This document shows positions 32,443 to 39,871 of a stretch of 64,000 bases of DNA, piece after piece. The position numbers and the translations under genes are program-made. Location: the NCBI GenBank assembly GCA_027533425.1, contig JAPZUD010000004.1, forward strand, positions 62,001-126,000, read 5' to 3'. This DNA is from Beijerinckiaceae bacterium (GTDB lineage: Bacteria; Pseudomonadota; Alphaproteobacteria; Rhizobiales; Beijerinckiaceae). Below the pieces are notes generated by a model. It had not been told where the DNA came from and made no database searches. It was given only the letters and a program-made list of their open reading frames with translations. Numbering within the stretch: the first letter of the stretch is position 1; the number at the start of each line of letters is the position of its first letter.

Positions 32443-33756
32443 TCAGGCGATGCGCTTGACGGAGAGGGACTTGAGGTAGCCCATCGGATCGGCCGGATCG
32501 AAGACCTTGCCGTCGAAGAACTTTTCCACGCCGCGGCTGTCGCCGGTCGGATAGCCGGTCAGCCCGAGGCCCTTGGCCGCCTCGATCCAGAGATCCGATC
32601 GGTTGGTCTTGTCGACCAGCGCCTTGATATCGGTGGTCGGCTCGAACTTGCCCCAGCGGATATTCTCGGTGATGAACCAGGTGTCGAGGCTCTTCCAGGG
32701 ATAGGAGACCTCGCCCGACTTGCCCCAGAATTTCATCAGCAGGTTTGTGCCATTGGCGACCTTGCCCCTGCCGTAATTGATGTCGCCCTTGATGCGCCCG
32801 ATAATGTCCGGGACCGGCACGTTGAACCATTGCCGGCGGCCGACGATTTCGGCCATTTCCTGCTTGTTCTCCATCTTCTCGCACCAGGCCTGGGCTTCCA
32901 TCGTGGCCATCAGGATGGCCTGCGTCGCCTTCGGGTTTGCATCCACCCAGTCGGCGCGCATGCCGAGGATCTTCTCGGGATGCTTGAACCAGACCTCCCC
33001 CGTGGTGCAGGCCGTGAAGCCGATATTCTGGTTGACCAGCTGCTCGTTCCACGGCTCGCCGACGCAGAAGGCGTCCATGTTGCCGACCTTCATGTTCGCC
33101 ACCATCTGCGGCGGCGGGACGACGATGGTCGAGACATCCTTGTCCGGGTCGATGCCGGCGGCCGCCAGCCAGTAGCGGATCCAGAGATCATGCGTGCCGC
33201 CGGGGAAGGTCATGGCGACCTTCACTTCCTTGCCGCTGGCCCGCTTCTTCGCGAAGGCCTCCTTCAGCGCCGAGGCATCCGTCCCGACCGGGAGATCCTT
33301 GTACTCGTTCGAGACGGAGAGGCCCTGGCAATCCTCATTCAGGCTGAGCAGCGTGTACATCGGCAAGGGCTGGTTGTTCTGCATGACCTTGCCGGTCGCA
33401 TAGAGATGCGTCTTCGGCCGTAGGATATGCCCGCCATCGATGCCGTTCGCCTTGGTGCCGAGCGCCATGTTGTCGCGCGTGGCGCCCCAGGAGGCCTGCT
33501 TGGCGATGTCCATGTCCGGCACGCCATGCTTGGCGAAGAAGCCCTTTTCCTTGGCGATGATAAGCGGTGAGGCGTCGGTCAGCGCGATATAGCCGAGCTT
33601 GGTGCCCTTCACTTCCGGCCCGCTGCCCTGCGCGAAGGCACCGCCCGGGAAGGCGAGCCGCGCGGCGGCGGCGGTTGCGCCGGCAGCGGCACCCAGTTTC
33701 AGGATATCACGGCGGGTGGCCACGGGGTCCCTGGCGGTCAGAACCTTTGACGTCAT
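32443..33756 (-). CDS. nrtA: Nitrate-binding periplasmic protein
   Basis: A 437-residue CmpA/NrtA-family solute-binding protein. The N-terminus has a Tat signal: the twin arginines in TRRDILKLGAAAG followed by a hydrophobic stretch and an Ala-rich cleavage region ending GGAFAQ. The mature domain contains GYIALTDASPLIIAKEKGFF and WGATRDNMALG, the nitrate-pocket side of the family. It is the first structural gene after the NasT-type leader. It has a paralog, NasS, just upstream that lacks a signal peptide. Confidence 0.95.
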   Translation of the reverse strand: MTSKVLTARDPVATRRDILKLGAAAGATAAAARLAFPGGAFAQGSGPEVKGTKLGYIALTDASPLIIAKEKGFFAKHGVPDMDIAKQASWGATRDNMALGTKANGIDGGHILRPKTHLYATGKVMQNNQPLPMYTLLSLNEDCQGLSVSNEYKDLPVGTDASALKEAFAKKRASGKEVKVAMTFPGGTHDLWIRYWLAAAGIDPDKDVSTIVVPPPQMVANMKVGNMDAFCVGEPWNEQLVNQNIGFTACTTGEVWFKHPEKILGMRADWVDANPKATQAILMATMEAQAWCEKMENKQEMAEIVGRRQWFNVPVPDIIGRIKGDINYGRGKVANGTNLLMKFWGKSGEVSYPWKSLDTWFITENIRWGKFEPTTDIKALVDKTNRSDLWIEAAKGLGLTGYPTGDSRGVEKFFDGKVFDPADPMGYLKSLSVKRIA

Positions 33757-33793
33757 CCTTGCTCTCCTCTGGCGGCGCGGGGCCGTTGAAATG

Positions 33794-33844
33794 AAAAAGC
33801 CGCCGGCAGCGATCTCCTCGGGACGAGGAGGGCTGGCCGGCGGC
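33794..33844 (-). terminator. Regulated intrinsic terminator upstream of nrtA
   Basis: Minus strand: GCCGCCGGC(C)AGC pairs with GCTGCCGGCGGC, enclosing an inner CTCCTCG-TCC-CGAGGAG hairpin, then TTTTTCATTT. It lies 38 nt before the nrtA start and overlaps hairpin P2, making it the attenuator of the operon. Confidence 0.88.
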
Positions 33845-33897
33845 GTTGCCGAATGCCCGTTCGGGCGAAAACTGACTTCAAGCCGTCATTGGCTTGA
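33794..33897 (-). ncRNA. ANTAR-target leader RNA of the nas operon
   Basis: Read on the minus strand, P1 (33897-33878) is UCAAGCC-AAUGAC-GGCUUGA. P2 (33851-33838) is CGGC-AACGCC-GCCG. Both have six-base loops with A at position 1 and G at position 4, the signature bound by ANTAR proteins such as NasT. A GCCC-GAAC-GGGC mini-hairpin sits in the 26-nt linker. The 3' arm of P2 is part of the 5' arm of the terminator at 33794-33844, so P2 and the terminator exclude each other. This predicts antitermination when NasT is free. Confidence 0.85.
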
Positions 33898-33906
33898 GAC
33901 AAAGAC

Positions 33907-33922
33907 AGCACCTTTCGTGCCA
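33907..33922 (-). promoter_or_regulatory. Sigma-54 promoter of the nas operon
   Basis: Minus strand: TGGCACG-AAAG-GTGCT, with GG and GC exactly 10 nt apart. The -24 element is a perfect TGGCACG; the -12 element differs at one base from TTGCW. The predicted start (about 33896) coincides with the base of hairpin P1. Fits NtrC/RpoN activation under nitrogen limitation; the activator site is not securely identified. Confidence 0.75.
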
Positions 33923-34036
33923 AACACGCGCATAGCCAGGAAAGGCGATGGATTCGCCAACAGATTCAGATTGTTAGTTTTTCCGATGTAGCAGCCGGTT
34001 TGGCGCGGGCCGGCGCGGCCCTTTTGCTCCTCGCGC

Positions 34037-34058
34037 CATGCTGCAATGCATCATGCTG
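34037..34058 (-). repeat. CAGCATG direct repeat upstream of the nas promoter
   Basis: On the minus strand CAGCATG occurs at 34058-34052 and again at 34043-34037, 15 bp apart. It lies about 140-160 bp upstream of the predicted sigma-54 start, a normal enhancer distance. It does not match the NtrC consensus well; function uncertain. Confidence 0.25.
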
Positions 34059-34063
34059 AAAAA

Positions 34064-35227
34064 TCAGGCAGGGTCCTGCCGCTGGTCGCGCAGGATCTGG
34101 CGGGCGAGATAGGCTTCCGCCTCGCCGGGCTCGAACACCTCGCCATCGAACAGCCCGGTGATCGGCGCCATGCGATACGGATCGTCACGGCCGCCCGATT
34201 CGGCAAAGAGTTCCGGCGCATAGGAAGCTTCCGCCCGCCGGCGCGCCTCGTCCGACAGCGTGGTCTGGCCCCAGCGCGCCATCTGCGTCAGGAACCAGAT
34301 CGCGGTCTCCCGTCGGGGCGCATTCGCTTCCCCGCCGCCGAAGACAAGGAAGTCCTGAAGCTGGTGCCGCCGTCCATCGGCCAGCAGCATCTTGCCCGTC
34401 AGGGGGGCGGCAATATCCTCTTTCGGCAGATGCAGCCGGCCCGGCGCCGCGAGGATATCGATCAGCTCGTCGGCATTCGACTTGTCGGCGCACCAGGTTG
34501 CCGCGCGGCGGCAGGCGCGCAGCAGCGCCTGCACGGCATCCGGGTTGGCTTTCGCCCAGGGCGCACGCAATCCGAGGATCTTTTCAGGCCCGTCGCGCCA
34601 GATCGCCGATTTGGTCAGGATGATCCGGCCGCCGAAGCGCCGTGCGGCATGGCTGCTCCAGGGCTCGCCGGCGCTGAACCCGTCGAGGCTGCCATTGGCC
34701 AGCGCATCCGGCATCAGCGGGGGCGCGAGGATCGCCAGTTCGATATCCCGCCCGGGCTGGATTCCGGACGCCGCCAGCCAGTAGCGCAATTCGTAGTTAT
34801 GCGAGGAATGCGGATGGACCACAGCGAGCGTTGGCTTCCCGCCGGGCCAGGTGCGCAGGGCCAGCCGCAGCGCACGACCGACCGATTTTGCGTCATTGGC
34901 CACGACATCCGGCGCCACACGCAGCATGGCCTGCCAGAGGGCTTCCGACACCGTGGTGGCGTTCCCGCCGACACCGAGCGTCATGGCCGCGACCACGGGC
35001 ACATCCAGCGGCGTCAGGCCAAGCGCCGCCGCAACCGGCATCGGCGCCAGCATATGCGCGGCGTCGAAATGGCCAATGGCCAGCCGGTCACGGATATTGG
35101 CCCAGGAGGTCTCGCGGACGAGCTCGATCTCAAGCCCTTCGGCGGCCGCGAAGCCCTTGTCGGCGGCCACGATGGGAATCGAGGCGTCGATCAGCGGGAT
35201 GAAGCCGAGGCGGATGGGGGCCTTCAT
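34064..35227 (-). CDS. nasS: Nitrate sensor NasS (cytoplasmic NrtA-like)
   Basis: 387 residues, homologous to NrtA/CmpA along its length (GFIPLIDASIPIVAADKGFA at the start) but without any signal peptide, so it is cytoplasmic. In studied systems NasS binds NasT without nitrate and releases it when nitrate or nitrite binds. The start overlaps the nasT stop by 4 bp (ATGA), so the two are translationally coupled at matched levels. Placement directly upstream of the ANTAR-type leader supports the assignment over a transport role. Confidence 0.92.
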   Translation of the reverse strand: MKAPIRLGFIPLIDASIPIVAADKGFAAAEGLEIELVRETSWANIRDRLAIGHFDAAHMLAPMPVAAALGLTPLDVPVVAAMTLGVGGNATTVSEALWQAMLRVAPDVVANDAKSVGRALRLALRTWPGGKPTLAVVHPHSSHNYELRYWLAASGIQPGRDIELAILAPPLMPDALANGSLDGFSAGEPWSSHAARRFGGRIILTKSAIWRDGPEKILGLRAPWAKANPDAVQALLRACRRAATWCADKSNADELIDILAAPGRLHLPKEDIAAPLTGKMLLADGRRHQLQDFLVFGGGEANAPRRETAIWFLTQMARWGQTTLSDEARRRAEASYAPELFAESGGRDDPYRMAPITGLFDGEVFEPGEAEAYLARQILRDQRQDPA

Positions 35228-35826
35228 TCGCGATCTCCCAGGATCAGGGACGCGCTGCCGATCAGCGCGCGGGCGACATCGCCCATGCGGCGATTCTCGC
35301 GCATGGCGGTGCGCCGGAGCAGATGATGCGCCTCGTCTTCGGCCAGACCGCGTGTCTTCATCAGGATCGCCTTCGCCCGGTCCACGGCCTTGCGGTCCTC
35401 AAGGGCCTGCCGCGTGCCTTCCAGCTCCGACCGCAGCCGGGAATAGGCATTGAACCGGGCGATGGCCATGTCCATGATCGCCTTCACCCGGTCCTGCCGG
35501 AGGCCATCCACCACATAGGCTGAAACGCCCGCATCGATCGCCGCCTCCATCATGCTGCTGTCGGACTGGTCGACGAACATCGCGATCGGCTTGTCCACAA
35601 CGCGGCTCATCTGGAGCAGATGCTCCAGCCGGTCGCGGTTCGGGTTTTCGAGATCGATCACGATCACATCCGGCGACAGCTCGACAATCTGGCGCATCAG
35701 CCCCTGCACGTCCGAGAGGATGGTCACTCGCTCGTGCCCGGCTTCCCGCAATCCTGCCTCGATGATCGCGGCACGGACCCGGTTCTCGTCGATGATCAGG
35801 ACGGAAAGCTTGGCAGCCGGGATCAC
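35224..35826 (-). CDS. nasT: NasT ANTAR antiterminator
   Basis: 200 residues. The N-terminal pseudo-receiver (about 5-120) keeps D58 in VIVIDLEN, but at the conserved Lys position has Asp (AYVVDGL), so phosphorylation control is unlikely. A coiled linker (about 122-140) leads into the C-terminal ANTAR domain (about 140-195) with DRAKAILMKTRGLAEDEAHHLLRR. It binds paired hexaloop hairpins and prevents termination. The matching RNA is found at 33838-33897. Control by NasS is expected from the coupled gene. Confidence 0.95.
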   Translation of the reverse strand: MIPAAKLSVLIIDENRVRAAIIEAGLREAGHERVTILSDVQGLMRQIVELSPDVIVIDLENPNRDRLEHLLQMSRVVDKPIAMFVDQSDSSMMEAAIDAGVSAYVVDGLRQDRVKAIMDMAIARFNAYSRLRSELEGTRQALEDRKAVDRAKAILMKTRGLAEDEAHHLLRRTAMRENRRMGDVARALIGSASLILGDRE

Positions 35827-35999
35827 GCGCGCGGGGGCCTTTCACATTGTGCAGTGCGATATGGTGGCATGGATCGCGGGGGGATCAACCGAAAATTTGC
35901 CGGGACGTTCTTCCCTTTGCCTGTGCGAACGCGTCATATGCCTGCATCCGCCGGGCTTGCCCGGGTGTATTCCCCCTGTCGGCCCAAGCCGAGGACGAG

Positions 36000-36551
36000 A
36001 TGACGAACGACCCTGTCGGAACCGATCTGGCAACCTGCCTGCGTGACATCGCGCTGGGCCGGGCCGATGCGTTCCGGCGCCTGTACGAGGCGGAGGCTGG
36101 CCGGATGCTGGGCATCGCGCTGCGAATCCTGAAACGCCGGTCCCTCGCGGAGGAGGCGGTCCATGATGCCTTTGTCAGCATCTGGAACCGCGCGGCCAGC
36201 TATGATGCCCGGCTTGGCAGCCCGCGCGGCTGGATCCACACAATTGTCCGGAATCGCGCGCTGAATATCCTGCGCGGCGAGGCCCGGACCGAGCTCACCG
36301 ATTCGCTTGAACCGCTCGACATCGCCTCCGGGGACGAGAACCCCGAGGAGGCGGTCGGGCGCCTGTCCGATGCCGAAGCGCTCAGGCACTGCCTTGACCG
36401 GCTCGAGACGGCACCGCGCCACGCCGTCGTGCTCGCCTATGTCGAGGGGCTGAGCCATGGCGAGATCGCCGAACGGTTGCGGATCCCGCTCGGCACCATC
36501 AAGAGCCGGATCCGGCGGTCGTTGCTCGCGCTGAAGGAGTGCCTCGGATGA
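36000..36551 (+). CDS. ECF-family RNA polymerase sigma factor
   Basis: A 183-residue sigma-70-family protein with only regions 2 and 4. Region 2 includes AEEAVHDAFVSIWNRAASYD and WIHTIVRNRALNILR. Region 4 has the HTH VEGLSHGEIAERLRIPLGTIKSRIRRSL. The ATG at 36000 follows GAGGA; open sequence upstream is not protein-like. It overlaps the next gene by 4 bp (ATGA), which encodes an RskA-like anti-sigma factor, so this is a SigK-type pair. The signal and regulon are unknown. Confidence 0.92.
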   Translation: MTNDPVGTDLATCLRDIALGRADAFRRLYEAEAGRMLGIALRILKRRSLAEEAVHDAFVSIWNRAASYDARLGSPRGWIHTIVRNRALNILRGEARTELTDSLEPLDIASGDENPEEAVGRLSDAEALRHCLDRLETAPRHAVVLAYVEGLSHGEIAERLRIPLGTIKSRIRRSLLALKECLG

Positions 36552-37261
36552 GTCTCTCGCGGGATGATATGGCTCTTGCGGGAGAATTCGTGCTCGGCGT
36601 GCTGGACCGTGGCGAGCGGGCGGCACTCCAGCGGCGCATCCAGCGCGACCCAGCCTTTGCCGCGGCGGTGGCGGATTGGCAGCGGCATTTTGCAGGGCTG
36701 GATGCCAGTGCACCGGAAGTCACGCCTTCGCCCGAACTCTGGTCACGAATCGAGGCCAGCCGCCTTGCCTTCAGGGCGGAACGCTCCGCACGGCGTGAGC
36801 CGTCCCGGCTGGCTGGCTTCTGGGATTCACTCCGCCTCTGGCGGCCGCTCGCACTGGCCGGAACGCTGGCCTCGCTGGTTCTGGGCGTCGCCCTGCTGAT
36901 GCGCATCGCGGCCGGACCGGAAGCGCCGCAACTCGTCGCGGTCCTGTCGGCGCCGGATGGCCGTGCGGCTGCAGTGGTCCATGCCTATGCCAACGGAACT
37001 GTCCAGCTCATCCCGCTCGACACGATTCCCGTGCCCGACGGGCGGGTTCTCGAGGTTTGGACGCTGCAGACCCGCGAGCAGGGCCCTGTCTCGTTGGCCC
37101 GGATGGATCGCGCCCGCACGATCCGGCTGGAACTCAGGGGGCTCTCGCCGGCGCAGGTCGGCCATCTGTTCGAGATCACGCTTGAACCACAGGGCGGCTC
37201 GCCCACCGGCAAGCCCACGGGGCCGATCCTGATGAAGGGGCTCGCGGCAACCCGGCTCTGA
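36548..37261 (+). CDS. Anti-sigma factor, RskA/anti-sigma-K family
   Basis: 237 residues. The N-terminal cytoplasmic anti-sigma region has LAGEFVLGVLDRGERAALQRRIQRDP (typical of anti-sigma-K proteins; first 20 residues of this run are most conserved). One transmembrane helix is at about 101-121 (LALAGTLASLVLGVALLM). The periplasmic RskA domain has the conserved VLEVWTLQ and the C-terminal FEITLEPQGGSPTGKPTGPI. No zinc-binding HxxxCxxC is present. It should hold the upstream sigma factor at the membrane until released by proteolysis. Confidence 0.9.
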   Translation: MSLSRDDMALAGEFVLGVLDRGERAALQRRIQRDPAFAAAVADWQRHFAGLDASAPEVTPSPELWSRIEASRLAFRAERSARREPSRLAGFWDSLRLWRPLALAGTLASLVLGVALLMRIAAGPEAPQLVAVLSAPDGRAAAVVHAYANGTVQLIPLDTIPVPDGRVLEVWTLQTREQGPVSLARMDRARTIRLELRGLSPAQVGHLFEITLEPQGGSPTGKPTGPILMKGLAATRL

Positions 37262-37277
37262 GCCCGACTCGCCCGAC

Positions 37278-37922
37278 CTATTCGAAATCGGGCTGGTTTT
37301 CCGGCCGGGCCGCCTCGAAGGCCGGCAGGGCGAGGCAGGCCGCCTCGATGGCGAGAAGCCGCTCCAGCCCGTCGGCCGGGGTGTTCCAGCGGCGGAGATT
37401 GTAGAGCTGCGGCACCAGGCAGCAATCGGCGAGGGTCGGAGTTTCGCCGAACGAGAACCGCGTTCCCTCCGGAAGAAGCGCCTGATAGGCCAGCAGGCCG
37501 TTCCGCATCCAGTGGTGCATCCAGGCGATAACATCTTCCTGGCTGCGTCCGAATTCCGCCTTGAGATAGGCCCCGACGCGCGAATTGTTGACCGGGTGGA
37601 TGTCGCAGGCGATGACCTGCGCCGCCGCGCGGATCTGCGCTCGCGCGAGGGCGTGGCCGGGCAGCAAGGACGGCTCGGGCCGGATCTCATCGAGATATTC
37701 CAGGATGGCGAGGCTCTGGACGATAGCCGCGCCCTCCTCGGTGACGAGGGTCGGCACCGTGGCATTCGGGTTGATCCGGCGAAAGGCCTCGCTCTTCTGC
37801 TCGCCGCCATTCCGCACGAGATGGATGAAGCGAGGCTCCGCGGTCAGGCCCTTCAGCCCGAGCCCGATGCGCACGCGATAGGCCGCGGAGGAGCGGAAAT
37901 AGGTATAGAGCGTCAGTGCCAT
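37278..37922 (-). CDS. maiA: Maleylacetoacetate isomerase (zeta GST)
   Basis: A 214-residue zeta-class glutathione transferase that isomerises maleylacetoacetate to fumarylacetoacetate in tyrosine/homogentisate breakdown. The active-site loop SSAAYRVRIGL is at residues 11-21 and QSLAILEYLDE near residue 68. It lies 97 bp downstream of hpd on the same strand, supporting the pathway assignment. Homogentisate dioxygenase and fumarylacetoacetase are not in the window. A stem-loop lies in the hpd-maiA gap. Confidence 0.92.
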   Translation of the reverse strand: MALTLYTYFRSSAAYRVRIGLGLKGLTAEPRFIHLVRNGGEQKSEAFRRINPNATVPTLVTEEGAAIVQSLAILEYLDEIRPEPSLLPGHALARAQIRAAAQVIACDIHPVNNSRVGAYLKAEFGRSQEDVIAWMHHWMRNGLLAYQALLPEGTRFSFGETPTLADCCLVPQLYNLRRWNTPADGLERLLAIEAACLALPAFEAARPENQPDFE

Positions 37923-37984
37923 GGCGATCCCTGTCCTGTCTGCCGGCAGGGTGCCGCCTTCCGGGCCGCAAAATCAAGGAGGTT

Positions 37985-38010
37985 CGGGGGCGGACCGGCG
38001 CCGTCCCCCG
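37985..38010 (-). other. Stem-loop between hpd and maiA
   Basis: CGGGGGCGG pairs with CCG-T-CCCCCG (one bulged T), 9 bp, 7-nt loop. No clear T-tract follows on the minus strand. It may stabilise the hpd 3' end or partly terminate before maiA. Confidence 0.4.
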
Positions 38011-38019
38011 ACCGGCGGC

Positions 38020-39135
38020 TTACTCCGCCGCCTGCACCTTCAGCACGCCGCGGCGGATCTGGTCTTCCTCGATCGACTCGAACAGGGCGCGGAAATTGCC
38101 CTCTCCGAACCCGTCATCGCCCTTGCGCTGGATGAACTCGAAGAAGATCGGACCGATCACCGTTTTCGAGAAGATCTGCAGCAGGATGCGCGTCATGCCG
38201 CCATCGACCACGCCTTCCCCGTCGATCAGGATTCCATGCTTGCGCATGGCGTCGATGGGCTCCTGATGGCCGGCCACGCGGGCCTGGCTCTTCTCGTAAT
38301 AGGTGTCCGGCGGGCCGGGCATGAAGCGGATGCCGTTCTCGGCCAGGAGATCGGTCGAGCGGTAGATATCCTCGGTGGCAACCGCGATATGCTGGATGCC
38401 TTCACCCTTGTATTTCTTGAGATATTCCTCGATCTGCGAATGGTCGTCGGCGCTCTCGTTGATCGGGATGCGGATCCGGCCGCAGGGCGAGGTCAGCGCC
38501 CGCGAGAACAGGCCGGTCAGCTTGCCCTCGATGTCGAAGAACCGGATCTGCCGGAAATTGAACAGGGTGATGTAGAAATTCGACCACTTGTCCATGTTCC
38601 CCCGGAACACGTTATGGGTCAGGTGGTCGAGATAATAGAAGCCATGCCCCTCCGGCTTCGGATCGACCGGGCCGAGCCAGGTGAAATCCGGGTGCGCATA
38701 GAGCGAACCCTTCGCGCCGTAGCTATCGACGAAGTAGAGGATCGACCCGCCGATGCCCTTGATGGCCGGAACGTCGAAGGTCTTGTCCTCGCCCTCATAG
38801 GGCTCGGCGCCGAGGCTCACCGCATGGGCGAAAGCATGCTGCGCATCGACCACGCGCCAGCCCATCGAGGGCGCACAGGGCCCATGCTCGGCGACGAACC
38901 GCGCGGCGAAGGAGGTCGGCTCGGCGTTGAGCACATAGTTGATGTCGCCCTGGCGGTAGATTGTAATCGCCTTCTTCTTGTGCCGGGCCACCGGCTTGTA
39001 ACCCATCTGCTGGAACAGGATGGCCAGCTTCTCCGGCTGCGGATGGGCGAATTCGACGAATTCGAACCCGTCGGTCCCGGCCGGATTGTCCGGCGTGATC
39101 ATGGCAGGCGGCGCGTGATGCGGAAACGGACCCAT
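38020..39135 (-). CDS. hpd: 4-hydroxyphenylpyruvate dioxygenase
   Basis: A 371-residue non-heme Fe(II) dioxygenase converting 4-hydroxyphenylpyruvate to homogentisate. The iron ligands of the vicinal-oxygen-chelate fold are visible: His in LDHLTHNV, His in GEGIQHIAVAT, and Glu in IGPIFFEFIQRKGDDGFGEGNF (within the C-terminal helix that gates the site). Start MGPFPHHAPP at 39135. It is divergent from an Lrp/AsnC regulator, with a large inverted repeat between them. maiA lies downstream in the same pathway. Confidence 0.97.
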   Translation of the reverse strand: MGPFPHHAPPAMITPDNPAGTDGFEFVEFAHPQPEKLAILFQQMGYKPVARHKKKAITIYRQGDINYVLNAEPTSFAARFVAEHGPCAPSMGWRVVDAQHAFAHAVSLGAEPYEGEDKTFDVPAIKGIGGSILYFVDSYGAKGSLYAHPDFTWLGPVDPKPEGHGFYYLDHLTHNVFRGNMDKWSNFYITLFNFRQIRFFDIEGKLTGLFSRALTSPCGRIRIPINESADDHSQIEEYLKKYKGEGIQHIAVATEDIYRSTDLLAENGIRFMPGPPDTYYEKSQARVAGHQEPIDAMRKHGILIDGEGVVDGGMTRILLQIFSKTVIGPIFFEFIQRKGDDGFGEGNFRALFESIEEDQIRRGVLKVQAAE

Positions 39136-39203
39136 GGACTTCTCCCTGATATGACCAGAGGATAAGGCGGATTCCGTGCACGAGGCGCGCATTCGGAAGA
39201 GGC

Positions 39204-39236
39204 AATTCGCAAAAATCCGACTATAGATTGCGAATT
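39204..39236. promoter_or_regulatory. Inverted repeat AATTCGCAA-N15-TTGCGAATT
   Basis: A perfect 9-bp inverted repeat with 15-bp spacer, 69-101 bp upstream of hpd and 11-43 bp upstream of the divergent Lrp/AsnC gene. Half-site centres are 24 bp apart. Likely operator for that regulator; binding is inferred. Confidence 0.65.
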
Positions 39237-39243
39237 TTCTCAC

Positions 39244-39257
39244 GATCATGCATGATC
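39244..39257. other. 14-bp perfect palindrome at the Lrp/AsnC start
   Basis: GATCATGCATGATC spans the ATG at 39248. It could occlude that start or be a further regulator contact. Confidence 0.35.
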
Positions 39258-39730
39258 CGTGCATGGATCCGTTTGACATGCGCATTCTCGCCGCCCTCCA
39301 GCAGGACGGTCGGCTCACCAACAACGAACTGGCGGAGAAGGTCGGCCTCTCTGCCTCGCAATGCTCCCGCCGGCGCCAGCAGCTCGAGGCGGAAGGGACG
39401 ATCCGCGCCTATCATGCCGCGCTCGATCCGGCGGCGATCGGCCTCCATGTCCATGCCTTCGTGCAGGTGACGCTGGCCACGCACTCCCCCGACAATGCCC
39501 GGCGGTTCCAGCGGCTCGTAGAAGGGCTCGACGAGGTGCTGGAGGCCTTTGCGGTCACCGGCGAGGCCGATTATCTCATCCGCCTCGTCGTGCCGGACCT
39601 GCCGGCCCTTGCCCGCATCCTCAACGAGGTCTTCCTGCCGCATGAGAGCGTGGCGCATGTCCGCTCCTCCATCGGGCTGACCTGCCTGAAGGACAGCCGC
39701 ATCCTGCCGATGGCGGGCTCCCGGGCCTGA
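39248..39730 (+). CDS. Lrp/AsnC-family transcriptional regulator
   Basis: About 160 residues. An N-terminal HTH (FDMRILAALQQDGRLTNNELAEKVGLSASQCSRRRQQLE) is followed by the RAM/Lrp effector domain. It diverges from 4-hydroxyphenylpyruvate dioxygenase, so it probably senses an aromatic amino acid or pathway intermediate. No ribosome site supports either start; an ATG at 39263 (MDPFDMRIL) matches the usual family N-terminus and is an equal candidate. The inverted repeat at 39204-39236 suggests autoregulation and control of hpd. Confidence 0.92.
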   Translation: MHDPCMDPFDMRILAALQQDGRLTNNELAEKVGLSASQCSRRRQQLEAEGTIRAYHAALDPAAIGLHVHAFVQVTLATHSPDNARRFQRLVEGLDEVLEAFAVTGEADYLIRLVVPDLPALARILNEVFLPHESVAHVRSSIGLTCLKDSRILPMAGSRA

Positions 39731-39871
39731 TTCTCACGAGAGCTTGATTCAACCCGCTGTGGACCCTTGCGGTTTTGGCGCCCTCGCGCGATTCCCCAGC
39801 CTGTCCTTCACCGTGATTCTGTCTAGATTGGCGGGATAGTCTCGCGCATCCACGCGCAGCAGGGATTTCTG

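Noticed and set aside
31466-33052. Apparent long fusion upstream of the nitrate ATPase
   Set aside because: The frame stays open across nrtB and nrtA but is out of frame with both. A ribosome site and ATG at 31465 give a normal-length ATPase.
34037-34058. CAGCATG direct repeat read as NtrC sites
   Set aside because: Position suits an enhancer, but the bases do not match the GCAC/GTGC dyad of NtrC. Kept only as a low-confidence repeat.
35827-35999. ECF-type autoregulatory promoter upstream of the sigma factor
   Set aside because: GGGAC and CGTC-like elements occur but not at a convincing 16-17-nt spacing.
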